From NCBI GenBank assembly GCA_949295065.1, contig CASFJQ010000004.1, positions 25,355-89,354 on the forward strand: 64,000 nt of DNA, in the 5' to 3' direction. Numbering within the stretch: position 1 is the first letter of the stretch; the number at the start of each line of letters is the position of its first letter. This document shows, piece by piece, positions 35,243 to 43,494 of this stretch. Made by a program: the position numbers and the translations under genes. The notes under the pieces are model-generated. The model did no database searches. It was not told the origin of the DNA and saw only the letters and a list, made by a program, of their open reading frames with translations. Source of the DNA: an uncultured Parabacteroides sp. (lineage in GTDB: Bacteria > Bacteroidota > Bacteroidia > Bacteroidales > Tannerellaceae).

Positions 35243-37141
35243 ATGAAAAACTTAAATAAATTTGCTATAGGTATTCTTTTCGGTTCGGCGCTTGCTTTCA
35301 GCTCTTGTTCCGATTTTATGGATATTACGCCTACAACAGAATATACAGAAGAAGCGGTGTTCTCTGATCCAAGTTTGACACAGGCTTTTATCAATCAGAT
35401 ATACAGCTATGTGCAGCATGGGGCAAAAGAACATACCACAACTGGTTTGACAGATGATGGTTATTTTACTCATAACTATGGAATGATTCCGGTTAATGAA
35501 GCAAATATTTCTCAAAGTGACTTGCAGTGGTACGATAATGATAACTGTCCGTTTAAGTGGAAGAATCGTTATAAAGGTATTCGTTATGCAAATAGTGTAA
35601 TTGCCAATATTGACAAAGTTCCTGAAAAATCAGGTTTTGATTTAAAGGCAATGAAGGGTGAAGCCCATTTCTTACGTGCTTACCTTTATACAGAACTTGT
35701 TCGCGGTTATGGTGGTGTTCCTATCGTTGAGGAAGCAATGGGCATGGAAGAAACAGATAAAATGACTCCTGCTAGAAATACAATGAAAGAATGTTTGGAT
35801 TTCATTGTTAAAGACTGCGAGATTGCAGAGGAGAATCTTCCTGAAACAGTTTCTGAAGCAAATTTGGGTAGAGCAACTAAAGGTGCTGCTACTGCATTGA
35901 AAGCTCGTGTTTTGTTGCATGTGGCAAGTCCTTTATATGCCGACAGGACTGTTAATACTTTGGCTTGTAATCAGTTTGATGGTGACAGAGCTGCTACATA
36001 CCGTGCTGCCCGCGAAGCTGCTGTTGAAGTGATTAATAGCGGAAACTATGAATTGCTTGACTGTACAGGCGGTTTGAACACTGAACGTGCAAACAAATGG
36101 AACAAAATCATCATTACTAACAATAATGAACAGATTTGGGTGCATCCTTTCGGTAACTTGAGTGGTGCGGAATGGAACCAGATTCCTTTGCAGCATGGTC
36201 CTAACGGTTATCACAACTGGTCCGGTATCACTCCGACTCAGGACTTGGTGATGGCATTTGAATTTGAAGATGGGACTTTGCCTCAAGGTATGACAAAACC
36301 GGGCGATTACCAGCTTGGCAATCCTTACAACGGCCGTGAACCTCGTTTCTATGCAACAGTTGGTACAGACGGTAACGAATGGGGACGCCCTCGTCCTGCT
36401 GATGCTGCCGGACTTGACCCGACTCCTCTCGGACGTTTGCAGTGCGGTTATTATGAAGTTACTGACGGTGATTCAAAGATTTCATTGGATTTGCCTAACG
36501 GACAGAAAGTTGAGTTTACAGGTATGAACGGTATTGATACCCGTAAAGGCCCGATCGAAGACTGGAACGGTTCTTGGACAGGTTATTATGAACGTAAACT
36601 TATCGACCCGACAGTTGACGGACAGTATTATCCTCAGTTGGTTCCTTGGACATACATTCGCTTGGCAGAAATGTATTTGGTTGCTGCTGAAGCAAGCGTT
36701 GAATTGAATGAATTGGACGAGGCTGTTAAATATCTTGATGCTTTGCGCGGACGTATCGGTATTAAGGATACAAAATCTGCTTTGACAGCAAGAGGTCAGG
36801 CTTACAACCAGGAAAATATGCGTGAGTTTGTCCGCCACGAACGCCGAGTTGAATTGGCTTACGAAGAATCTCGTTACTATGATGTTCGCCGCTGGATGAT
36901 TGCTCCTGAAACTAACAGCAAAGAATTGACTGGTATATTGGTATTTGCAAGATTGAAACCGGGTAAGACTGCTTATAAGCCTTATATCCATAATGAAGAT
37001 ACTTGGGATTACCACTACTATGTTCAGAGCTTGAGCTTCCGCGAAAACAGAAGATGGGACAACAAGATGTATTTCGCTCCGATATCTCGTGATGAAATGA
37101 ATCGTAATCCTAATTTGGTTCAGAATCCAGGAATGGAATAA
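35243..37141 (+). CDS. SusD/RagB-family surface lipoprotein (pair 2)
   Basis: The 632-residue lipoprotein has its lipobox at FSSC (Cys22), then 'SDFMDITPTTEYTEEAVFSD'. The helix-rich core contains 'MKGEAHFLRAYLYTELVRGY', 'KGAATALKARVLLHVASPLY' and 'RRVELAYEESRYYDVRRWM', matching the first SusD nearly block for block. Both end in NLVQNPGME/SLVQNPGME. It should form the lid of the SusC at 32097. No enzyme gene follows; the unit ends in a terminator and then an octamer-repeat element. Confidence 0.95.
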   Translation: MKNLNKFAIGILFGSALAFSSCSDFMDITPTTEYTEEAVFSDPSLTQAFINQIYSYVQHGAKEHTTTGLTDDGYFTHNYGMIPVNEANISQSDLQWYDNDNCPFKWKNRYKGIRYANSVIANIDKVPEKSGFDLKAMKGEAHFLRAYLYTELVRGYGGVPIVEEAMGMEETDKMTPARNTMKECLDFIVKDCEIAEENLPETVSEANLGRATKGAATALKARVLLHVASPLYADRTVNTLACNQFDGDRAATYRAAREAAVEVINSGNYELLDCTGGLNTERANKWNKIIITNNNEQIWVHPFGNLSGAEWNQIPLQHGPNGYHNWSGITPTQDLVMAFEFEDGTLPQGMTKPGDYQLGNPYNGREPRFYATVGTDGNEWGRPRPADAAGLDPTPLGRLQCGYYEVTDGDSKISLDLPNGQKVEFTGMNGIDTRKGPIEDWNGSWTGYYERKLIDPTVDGQYYPQLVPWTYIRLAEMYLVAAEASVELNELDEAVKYLDALRGRIGIKDTKSALTARGQAYNQENMREFVRHERRVELAYEESRYYDVRRWMIAPETNSKELTGILVFARLKPGKTAYKPYIHNEDTWDYHYYVQSLSFRENRRWDNKMYFAPISRDEMNRNPNLVQNPGME

Positions 37142-37168
37142 ATGAATAATTGACTTTGGATTAGCAGA

Positions 37169-37204
37169 AGAGACTGCCTCGTGGTGAGGCGGTCTCTTTT
37201 TTTA
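37169..37204 (+). terminator. Intrinsic terminator after SusD 2
   Basis: AGAGACTGCCTC pairs with GAGGCGGTCTCT around a five-base loop, followed by TTTTTTT. It matches the stem of the terminator at 31651. Confidence 0.85.
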
Positions 37205-37336
37205 GTTGACAAGGTTGTTAAATTGAAAATTGAAAATTGAGAATTGAAAATTAGGAGTTAAGAAGTTAAGTAGTCAAGAAGTTAAGAAGCTTTTTTTCTG
37301 AAGCCTAGTCAACTCGTCAACTTGTTAACTCGTTTC
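37204..37336. repeat. Octamer-repeat element (family 2), copy e
   Basis: GTTGACAAG is followed by ATTGAAAA-type units, then GAGTTAAG AAGTTAAG TAGTCAAG AAGTTAAG octamers. A T-rich linker with CTGAAGCCTAGTCAAC and CTCGTCAA CTTGTTAA CTCGTTTC units completes it. It fills the gap between SusD 2 and the 3' end of ybaK. Confidence 0.75.
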
Positions 37337-37340
37337 CTTT

Positions 37341-37823
37341 CTACAAAACCAAATCACAAACTTCTGCCCTTGACTCCCTGATTAAGTCTTTAGGTGATAA
37401 TTTTACCTGAAGACCTCTTTGTCCGGCACTTACATATATGTGTTCAAAGTTCTCAGCTGTATGATGTATGTAAGTTGGGAAGTGCTTTTTCATTCCGATA
37501 GGAGAGCAACCGCCACGGATATAGCCGGTCAGAGGAAGTAATTCTTTTACAGGAATCATTTCACAGTTTTTATTACCGGATATTTTAGCTGCCTTTTTCA
37601 GATTCACTTCATCAGCTCCCGGTATAACACAAACGAAATATCCGCTTTTGTCTCCATGCAGAACGAGAGTTTTGAAAACTTGTGCGACATCTTCTCCAAG
37701 TTGGGCGGCAACATGAACGGCACTAAGGTCGTTCTCGTCTACTTCATATGGAACTAATGTGTATGCAACTTTTGCCTTGTCCAGCAAACGGGCAACATTT
37801 GTTTTGTTTATTTTCTCTTTCAT
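37341..37823 (-). CDS. ybaK: YbaK/EbsC-type Cys-tRNA(Pro) deacylase
   Basis: The 160-residue protein is a single YbaK domain. Family marks are 'KAKVAYTLVPYEVDENDLSA', 'QVFKTLVLHGDKSGYFVCVIPG', 'LKKAAKISGNKNCEMIPVKE' (the catalytic-site Lys in KxxK form), 'TGYIRGGCSPIGMKK' and 'GQRGLQVKLSPKDLI'. YbaK removes Cys mischarged onto tRNA-Pro by prolyl-tRNA synthetase. Its ATG overlaps the tex stop as ATGA, so it is likely co-translated with tex. Length is normal. Confidence 0.93.
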   Translation of the reverse strand: MKEKINKTNVARLLDKAKVAYTLVPYEVDENDLSAVHVAAQLGEDVAQVFKTLVLHGDKSGYFVCVIPGADEVNLKKAAKISGNKNCEMIPVKELLPLTGYIRGGCSPIGMKKHFPTYIHHTAENFEHIYVSAGQRGLQVKLSPKDLIRESRAEVCDLVL

Positions 37824-39952
37824 ATATTTACTCCTTTCATTGAGAGTTGCACTCTCTTTCTAGATTTATCTACGCTTATTACTTTAACCTTTACTTGCTG
37901 ATGCAAAGATACAACCTCTGACGGGTCAGAAACAAATCTGTCTGCAAGTTCTGACACATGAACCAATCCGTTTTCCTTGATACCGACATCAACAAAACAT
38001 CCAAAGTTTGTTATGTTGGTTATTATTCCCGGAAGAATTTGTCCTTCGCGCAAATCTTCAATGCTTTTAACCGTCGGATCAAAAGTAAACACTTCAATTT
38101 GGCGGCGTGGATCACGGCCGGGTTTGTCCAGTTCCTGCATTATGTCGAGCAGTGTCGGCATTCCGATTTTACTGGTCTGATAATTCTCCAGTTTGAGAAG
38201 TTTCTTTTTGTCTTTGTTCTTTATCAGTTCTTCAACAGAGCAACCGAGGTCTTTTGCCATAGTTCCTACTATCGGGTAACTTTCCGGATGAACTGCGGAA
38301 TTATCCAAAGGGTTGTCTCCGTTCTGAATACGCAAGAATCCTGCGCATTGTTCAAATGCTTTGGCTCCCATTCTTGGAACATTCATAAGTTCTTTACGGG
38401 AGCGGAATGGTCCGTGTTCAGCTCTGTAGTTTACGATGTTTTGTGCTAATGTAGGGCCAAGGCCTGAAATGTAGGTAAGCAGATGTTTGCTTGCAGTATT
38501 AACATTTACTCCAACCTGGTTTACACAACTCTCCACAGTCTGATCCAGACTTTTCTTCAATGCAGTCTGGTCCACATCATGCTGATATTGACCCACACCA
38601 ATACTTTTCGGGTCAATCTTTACCAGTTCTGCAAGTGGGTCCATCAGTCTTCGTCCGATACTGACAGCACCACGGACTGTTACATCATATTCCGGAAATT
38701 CTTCTCGTGCAATTTTTGATGCAGAATATATTGATGCTCCGTTTTCACTTACAACGAAAACTTGCAGCTTGCGGTCGAATCTTATGTTTGTTATGAATTC
38801 TTCGGTTTCACGGCTCGCTGTTCCATTGCCGATAGCAATTGCTTCGATATTGTAGGTACTTACAAGCTGGGAAACTTTTGCGGCAGCTTTCCCCTTCTCA
38901 TTCTTTGGCGGATGAGGGAAAATTGCTTCGTTGTGCAGCAAATTTCCCTGAGCGTCCAGGCATACAATTTTGCAGCCTGTTCTGAAGCCCGGATCAATCC
39001 CAAGCACTCGCTTTTGTCCTAAAGGAGGAGCCAGAAGCAATTGGCGTAAATTCTCGGCAAATACACGGATTGCCTCTCCGTCGGCTTTGTCTTTGCTTAT
39101 TTTGGCATATTCTGTTTCGATTCCCGGTTTTAGTAATCTTTTCAGAGAATCAGCCAAGGCAATGGCAACTTGCTCGGATGATTCACTATAACCTTTTATG
39201 AATCTTCTTTCAAGTCGTTTGCGGCAGTCATCCATATCCGGACTGATACTTACTCTGAGAATACCTTCTGCTTCACCGCGTCGCAATGCCAATATACGAT
39301 GGGATGAACATCTGTATAATGGTTCGCTGAAATCGAAATAATCTCTGTATTTCTCTCCTTCTTCCTCTTTTCCTTTGATAACTTTTGAGGTAATTACAGC
39401 TGAGTGCTTGAACGACAGGCGCACGGTGTTGCGTGCATTTTCATTCTCATTAATCCATTCTGCAATTATATCACGTGCCCCTTGTAAAGCATCTTCGGGA
39501 GTTTTTACTTCACCTTTGACGAACATCTGTGCCCGTCGCAACGGAGTTGCCTCATTCTGCGCCATAAGGATTTTTGCAAGAGGTTCCAATCCACGTTTAC
39601 GGGCAACTTCTGCCTTAGTCATTCTTTTAGGTTTATAAGGCAGATAAATATCTTCAATTACAGTAGAATCCCAAGAAGAAAGTATGCGTTGCTTCAGTTC
39701 ATCACTCATCATTCCCTGTTCTTCAATTGATGATATGATGAAATCCTTTCTTTTCTTTAGTTCCGTCAGTTTGTCCAACTGCTGTTTTATGTTTCCGATT
39801 TGGACTTCGTCAAGTCCACCGGTCATTTCTTTCCTGTATCGGCTGATGAAAGGGATTGTTGCCCCTTCTTCCAAAAGTGTTATTGTATGTTCTACTTGCT
39901 TCTCAGGTATTTGGAGAGCCTGGGAAATAAGCGGGTAAAATTCAGTTGTCAT
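37820..39952 (-). CDS. tex: Tex-family RNA-binding transcription accessory protein
   Basis: The 710-residue protein has all Tex modules in order: Tex N-terminal helical domain (about 1-190, 'ATIPFISRYRKEMTGGLDEV'), central region, YqgF/RNase-H-like domain (about 325-450, 'VLGIDPGFRTGCKIVCLD'), helix-hairpin-helix motifs ('YISGLGPTLAQNIVNYR') and a C-terminal S1 domain (about 640-710, 'GQILPGIITNITNFGCFVDV'). Tex binds nucleic acid and is linked to transcription fidelity and toxin or stress gene expression in other bacteria. Its upstream region is an octamer-repeat element. ybaK is translationally coupled downstream. Confidence 0.95.
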   Translation of the reverse strand: MTTEFYPLISQALQIPEKQVEHTITLLEEGATIPFISRYRKEMTGGLDEVQIGNIKQQLDKLTELKKRKDFIISSIEEQGMMSDELKQRILSSWDSTVIEDIYLPYKPKRMTKAEVARKRGLEPLAKILMAQNEATPLRRAQMFVKGEVKTPEDALQGARDIIAEWINENENARNTVRLSFKHSAVITSKVIKGKEEEGEKYRDYFDFSEPLYRCSSHRILALRRGEAEGILRVSISPDMDDCRKRLERRFIKGYSESSEQVAIALADSLKRLLKPGIETEYAKISKDKADGEAIRVFAENLRQLLLAPPLGQKRVLGIDPGFRTGCKIVCLDAQGNLLHNEAIFPHPPKNEKGKAAAKVSQLVSTYNIEAIAIGNGTASRETEEFITNIRFDRKLQVFVVSENGASIYSASKIAREEFPEYDVTVRGAVSIGRRLMDPLAELVKIDPKSIGVGQYQHDVDQTALKKSLDQTVESCVNQVGVNVNTASKHLLTYISGLGPTLAQNIVNYRAEHGPFRSRKELMNVPRMGAKAFEQCAGFLRIQNGDNPLDNSAVHPESYPIVGTMAKDLGCSVEELIKNKDKKKLLKLENYQTSKIGMPTLLDIMQELDKPGRDPRRQIEVFTFDPTVKSIEDLREGQILPGIITNITNFGCFVDVGIKENGLVHVSELADRFVSDPSEVVSLHQQVKVKVISVDKSRKRVQLSMKGVNI

Positions 39953-39957
39953 ATGTT

Positions 39958-40206
39958 TTGAGTTTTTTAGTTTTTTAGTTTCTGAGTTTTTTAGTTGACA
40001 AGTTGACGAGTTGACAAGGGGACGAGGGGAGAAGGAGATGAGTTGACAAGGAGACGAGTTGACAAGTTAACAAGATAGAAACAAACATCTTCTTAACTAC
40101 TTGACTCCTTGACTCCTTAACTCCTTGACAAGGCCTCAGGAAAAATCTATTTCTCCTTAACTCCTTCTCCCCAACAAAATCCCCCTTGTCAACTTGTCCC
40201 CTCGTT
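39958..40206. repeat. Octamer-repeat element (family 2), copy f; largest copy
   Basis: TAGTTTTT/GAGTTTTT octamers (39960-39990) lead into GTTGACAA, GTTGACGA and similar octamers. The linker is GATAGAAACAAACATCTT, followed by CTTAACTA CTTGACTC CTTGACTC CTTAACTC octamers. A further block, CTTGTCAA CTTGTCCC CTCGTTCC CTCGTCCC, reaches into the ABC gene and gives its last codons. Confidence 0.8.
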
Positions 40207-41577
40207 CCCTCGTCCCCTTATAAATACTATTTTCGCTTTCATCAAATCAGCTTCCTCCTCGTTATGAGAAGAGAATAATATCGTTTGTCCTCTTTCATTT
40301 TGCAGATTCTTTATTGTTCCGATAATACGCTGCAGAAGTTCCTTGTCGAGTCCTCGGAACGGTTCGTCCATAAGCAGGAGAGGAGCCGGATAGGCAAGAG
40401 CACGTGCCAATGAAACCCGTTGCAGCTGACCGTAACTGAGTTCTGAAGGATATCGTCCTGCAAGTTCTTCTATTTCCATTGCTTTCAGAAATTTGTCGGC
40501 AATTTCCATCGCTTTATTCTTGCAATAAAATGAAGATAGAGTAAGAGTAATGTTATCTTTTGCTGTGAGATGTGTCAGTATTTCCTGTTCCTGGAAAACA
40601 GACGATACATATTCCGGCATTCCTTCGATACTTCCTTTAGCCGGCTTGAAGGTTCCGTCAATAAGTTTCAGACACGTAGTTTTTCCTGCTCCCGAAGGTG
40701 CGGACAACATATATGTATGTCCTTTTGTAAGTGAAAAGGACATATTATCCGGACCAAAATAATATGAAACATTATTTAGCCTGATTTCATTGCGAAGCCG
40801 GAAATCCGGAATATTTATAGTAGGGTTTGTTGCTTTAATGAATTTTATCTCAGGTTTCCATACTGATAATGATTTCACACCTTTGTCAGTAAGCCAGCTA
40901 AGGAATATGGCTATTATAGTCCAAGCTATAAGTTCAGACGTGTTGATGAACAGTTGCGCTTCTTTCATTTTCCCACCGATACCATTTGTACATTGAGCGA
41001 TTACTTCGCCCATTATTATAGCGCGCCATCCGAAACCGGCTGCTGATGAGATACCGCTGAACAGATATGGCTGTATCTGCGGATAAATTATGTGCGCAAT
41101 ATAGTTCGTCTGCGACAGATGAAAAACTCTGCCCATTATCTTATATCCCGGTCTGATATGTTTTATTCCTTGATATAAGTTTTCCGTAAGAAGAGGAAAC
41201 ATTGTCAAAAACGAAATGAATAAAGGAATACTTTCGGAATTGAGGAAAATCAGAGCCAAAAGTATAAATGATATTACAGGAACAGAACGCATCGTCACAA
41301 TCCATGGATTCATTATAATCCTTATCCATTCCTTTTTTGCCATCAAGTATGAAATGATAATGGCCAGAACCAAAGCCGAGACAAGTCCGGCTGCCATTCT
41401 CAAACATGTATATGCAATTGATAACAGAAAATCTGAATTTCCCGGAATTCTTATCAATGTTTTTATCAAATCTGTTATGGGCGGAACAATTTGCTGATTG
41501 CCGACAATACAAGCAATTACTTGCCATATCAGCAACATTGATATAATGGAAATGATTGATAGAATTTTCTTTTTCAT
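40189..41577 (-). CDS. Fused NitT/TauT-type ABC permease-ATPase
   Basis: The 462-residue single chain joins two subunits that are normally separate. Residues 1-245 are a SsuC/TauC-like permease with about six spans and the cytoplasmic coupling loop 'PVISFILLAL...TENLYQGIKHI'. Residues 262-462 are the ATPase: APSGAGKTT (Walker A, 293-301), Gln329 (Q-loop), LSYGQLQR (signature, Tyr for Gly), LLLMDEP (Walker B) and SSHNEE (His438). Dimers would form a complete importer with the lipoprotein encoded 3 bp upstream. The last residues (GRGNEGTS) and the stop come from an octamer repeat. Confidence 0.85.
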   Translation of the reverse strand: MKKKILSIISIISMLLIWQVIACIVGNQQIVPPITDLIKTLIRIPGNSDFLLSIAYTCLRMAAGLVSALVLAIIISYLMAKKEWIRIIMNPWIVTMRSVPVISFILLALIFLNSESIPLFISFLTMFPLLTENLYQGIKHIRPGYKIMGRVFHLSQTNYIAHIIYPQIQPYLFSGISSAAGFGWRAIIMGEVIAQCTNGIGGKMKEAQLFINTSELIAWTIIAIFLSWLTDKGVKSLSVWKPEIKFIKATNPTINIPDFRLRNEIRLNNVSYYFGPDNMSFSLTKGHTYMLSAPSGAGKTTCLKLIDGTFKPAKGSIEGMPEYVSSVFQEQEILTHLTAKDNITLTLSSFYCKNKAMEIADKFLKAMEIEELAGRYPSELSYGQLQRVSLARALAYPAPLLLMDEPFRGLDKELLQRIIGTIKNLQNERGQTILFSSHNEEEADLMKAKIVFIRGRGNEGTS

Positions 41578-41580
41578 CTG

Positions 41581-42483
41581 TTATTCCTCTATAAAGAATT
41601 TATTGTCCGGCATTTTACTTCCCAATGCTTTGGGCTCATATTTATATATTAATTCCAGAAATGAATTAACTTCATCCTTTATCTGTGATGCCGGCTTGTA
41701 ACTGATACGGCATCGCATCACAGAATTACTGTCAAGCGTATTTTTTGCAAAAACTTTCTCTTTTTCCAGAGTATTAATTGCTTTTTCCGGAAACTCGGCA
41801 GTTGCATTGCAGCTTATTGTCAACAGAGAATCTATGATTTCTCTTTTGTTACTTAATCCTTTATGACATACAATCGCAGTCTGAGGGAAACCATGTGAAG
41901 ATTTATCTTTCCCGCAGTTCAAATCTGCTGCTATTTCCAAACTTTTGTCCTTATTCATCGCAATAGAGATGAAAGGCTCGCTAAGAACAGCAGAATTTAC
42001 TCTTCCCGATAACAATGCTTGAGTAAGTTCGCCGGCTGATGAAAATGTAAATTTGAAATCTTCGTCCTTGAAATTTGCCAATGATTGTTTTGCGAGAATT
42101 TCAGGAGTTGTGCCACGGCCGAAAACATATACAGGAGCTTTCAGACTGTCACGGCTTACTGCATATAAAGTTCCCCAAATTGGGCAGCCCGACAAATGAT
42201 ACGGCAGATTTTTATTATACAAATTCGCCGCATTTATCATAGGCAACACAGCTATATCCACTTCCTGTTTTATCAGCAGTGATTGTATTATTTCCGGAGA
42301 ATCAATCCATCTGATATGGAAAGTGTCTCCATCCACTACAGGTGGATTATCTGCCCATTCGGCAAAAGCCAATGCAGACGGGCCGCGGAGTACAGCTACA
42401 CTTATTTCCGAATTGTCGTTTTCTTTTGTAATGTGTTTGCAGGATGTTATCAGGAATATTAATATCGGGAGAAAATATTTCAT
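41581..42483 (-). CDS. ABC-transporter substrate-binding lipoprotein (NitT/TauT-like)
   Basis: The 300-residue precursor has a short lipobox signal (MKYFLPILIFLITSC, Cys15). The mature part has the two-lobe periplasmic-binding fold, with 'VLRGPSALAFAEWAD', 'QEVDIAVLPMINAANLYNKN', 'FGRGTTPEILAKQSL', 'ELTQALLSGRVNSAVLSEPF' and 'TAIVCHKGLSNKREIID'. The pattern 'D.A.LP...A..L' and the later 'AVLSEP' are typical of nitrate/sulfonate/taurine/thiamine-precursor binding proteins. It feeds the fused permease-ATPase, which starts 3 bp after its stop. The ligand is unknown. Confidence 0.8.
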   Translation of the reverse strand: MKYFLPILIFLITSCKHITKENDNSEISVAVLRGPSALAFAEWADNPPVVDGDTFHIRWIDSPEIIQSLLIKQEVDIAVLPMINAANLYNKNLPYHLSGCPIWGTLYAVSRDSLKAPVYVFGRGTTPEILAKQSLANFKDEDFKFTFSSAGELTQALLSGRVNSAVLSEPFISIAMNKDKSLEIAADLNCGKDKSSHGFPQTAIVCHKGLSNKREIIDSLLTISCNATAEFPEKAINTLEKEKVFAKNTLDSNSVMRCRISYKPASQIKDEVNSFLELIYKYEPKALGSKMPDNKFFIEE

Positions 42484-42592
42484 ACACTATATTCGGATGT
42501 TATTCTAGCTTTATTTATTATACAAAAAAACACGTGGAATGTATTCATAAAAAACAAACCAAGTGTCTATAAACAATTAAAGGCTGTCTCAC

Positions 42593-42693
42593 GACAACCC
42601 CTAACCAATTTTGTTAACCTTAAATCTAATACTATTATGAAAAAACCACGATGCAAATATAGAAACTCGTGCAATACTGTGCAAGAGTTTTGA
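42593..42693 (+). pseudogene. Possible orphan leader plus 17-codon remnant
   Basis: GGCTGTCTCACGACAACCCC is followed by TTGTTAACCTTAAATCTAAT and then ATG at 42637. The ORF after it stops after 17 codons (MKKPRCKY...). The AACCTTAAATCTAATACTATT style of leader resembles those seen before long Bacteroidales genes. It may be a decayed gene start or an element end. Evidence is weak. Confidence 0.25.
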
Positions 42694-42776
42694 AGAAAAA
42701 AGTGTGTATTTAACAATGTTTTATATGATAATGGGTCTGTTTAATATATTATTACAATATAGAGGTGTTCAATATA

Positions 42777-42955
42777 AACTTAAAAGTCAACAAGGCTTCA
42801 GAGACAAGTTGACAAGGTCAAAACAACTGTAACTTTACATTTATCATCTTAAAACCTTGTTGACTTATCTCCTTGTTAACTTGTTATCTGTAAGTTAAGC
42901 TTGCGAAACTTGAATAAATATAAAATTAAAATTGAACAGTTACTTAATAGGGAAC
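42777..42955 (+). repeat. Long direct repeat, copy A (contains family 1 copy iii)
   Basis: From AACTTAAAAGTCAACAAGG to ATTGAACAGTTACTTA it matches 43996-44160 with only a few differences. Long identical stretches include the 60 bases after AGACAAGTTG. It includes a family 1 element whose right end is AAGCTTGCGAAACTTGAA; the left inverted end is missing here. It lies upstream of the DUF3791-DUF3990 pair. Confidence 0.85.
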
Positions 42956-43014
42956 TATTACTTATACTTCTGTATTTATCATTGGCTAGAAAATGTTTTA
43001 CCCAATTATTTTCG

Positions 43015-43022
43015 TACTTTTG
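43015..43022 (+). promoter_or_regulatory. -7 promoter element for the DUF3791-DUF3990 pair
   Basis: TACTTTTG matches TAnnTTTG and lies 22 bp before the ATG at 43045. The expected start site near 43028 gives a short leader of about 15 nt. Confidence 0.55.
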
Positions 43023-43044
43023 TAAAAAGTAACAACAAAGCCAT

Positions 43045-43494
43045 ATGAATACACCATCTATCTTAAACAATCAATTTGCTTCATCGATGCTCCCTTTCGT
43101 GATGTCAGAATTGACAAGTCTGGTGATGAAGAAAAAGGCTTTATCCTTTAATGATGCTCTCCATTATATCTATTCTTCACGCCTGTATCGTTCACTATTG
43201 GACGAAAATACTAAACAGTGGTACTCCAGTACATTATTGCTTTTTGAAGAATTGGAGAGGGAAAAAGCAGAAGAAAAACGTAAACAGAATGACGAAAAAA
43301 AAATTCTACTTTTCAAGGTGTTCTGCATAGAGAACTTCAGAGAATCTAAGAAGATGGAAGCAGAAGAAGCACTGTTGTTATTTTCCAAGCACAAGGTTTT
43401 CGATTTTCTTGAAAATGCGTTTGAAATGTTACACACCCAAGATGCAGAATACATAATCGATACAATCACCACTTTCATAAAGAAAAGAAAATGA
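43045..43494 (+). CDS. DUF3791-domain protein (putative antitoxin-like partner)
   Basis: The 149-residue soluble protein has two parts. Residues 1-75 are helical ('LTSLVMKKKALSFNDALHYI'), resembling small helical domains found in front of DUF3791. A Lys/Glu-rich linker follows. Residues 85-148 match DUF3791: 'LFKVFCIENFRESKKMEAEE', 'LLLFSKHKVFDFLENAFEML' and 'HTQDAEYIIDTI'. DUF3791 genes commonly stand just before DUF3990 genes. The stop overlaps the next start as ATGA, the usual layout for an antitoxin-toxin or regulator-effector pair. Function is inferred from that pairing only. Confidence 0.7.
   Translation: MNTPSILNNQFASSMLPFVMSELTSLVMKKKALSFNDALHYIYSSRLYRSLLDENTKQWYSSTLLLFEELEREKAEEKRKQNDEKKILLFKVFCIENFRESKKMEAEEALLLFSKHKVFDFLENAFEMLHTQDAEYIIDTITTFIKKRK

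Larger units (their letters stand above)
42484..43044. other. Intergenic region (561 bp) at the left edge of the accessory island
   Basis: It holds three things: a stretch at 42593-42693 that looks like an orphan gene leader (see separate entry), direct-repeat copy A (42777-42955) and the promoter of the DUF3791 gene (43015-43022). No ORF longer than about 20 codons with a sensible start is seen. Confidence 0.5.

Noticed and set aside
36482-37015. 177-codon minus-strand ORF within the second SusD gene
   Set aside because: The plus strand encodes conserved SusD motifs there, and the antisense frame has no recognisable domain.
42593-42620. GGCTGTCTCACGACAACCCC as the end of an insertion sequence
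   Set aside because: No matching inverted end or transposase fragment was found within the next 2 kb.
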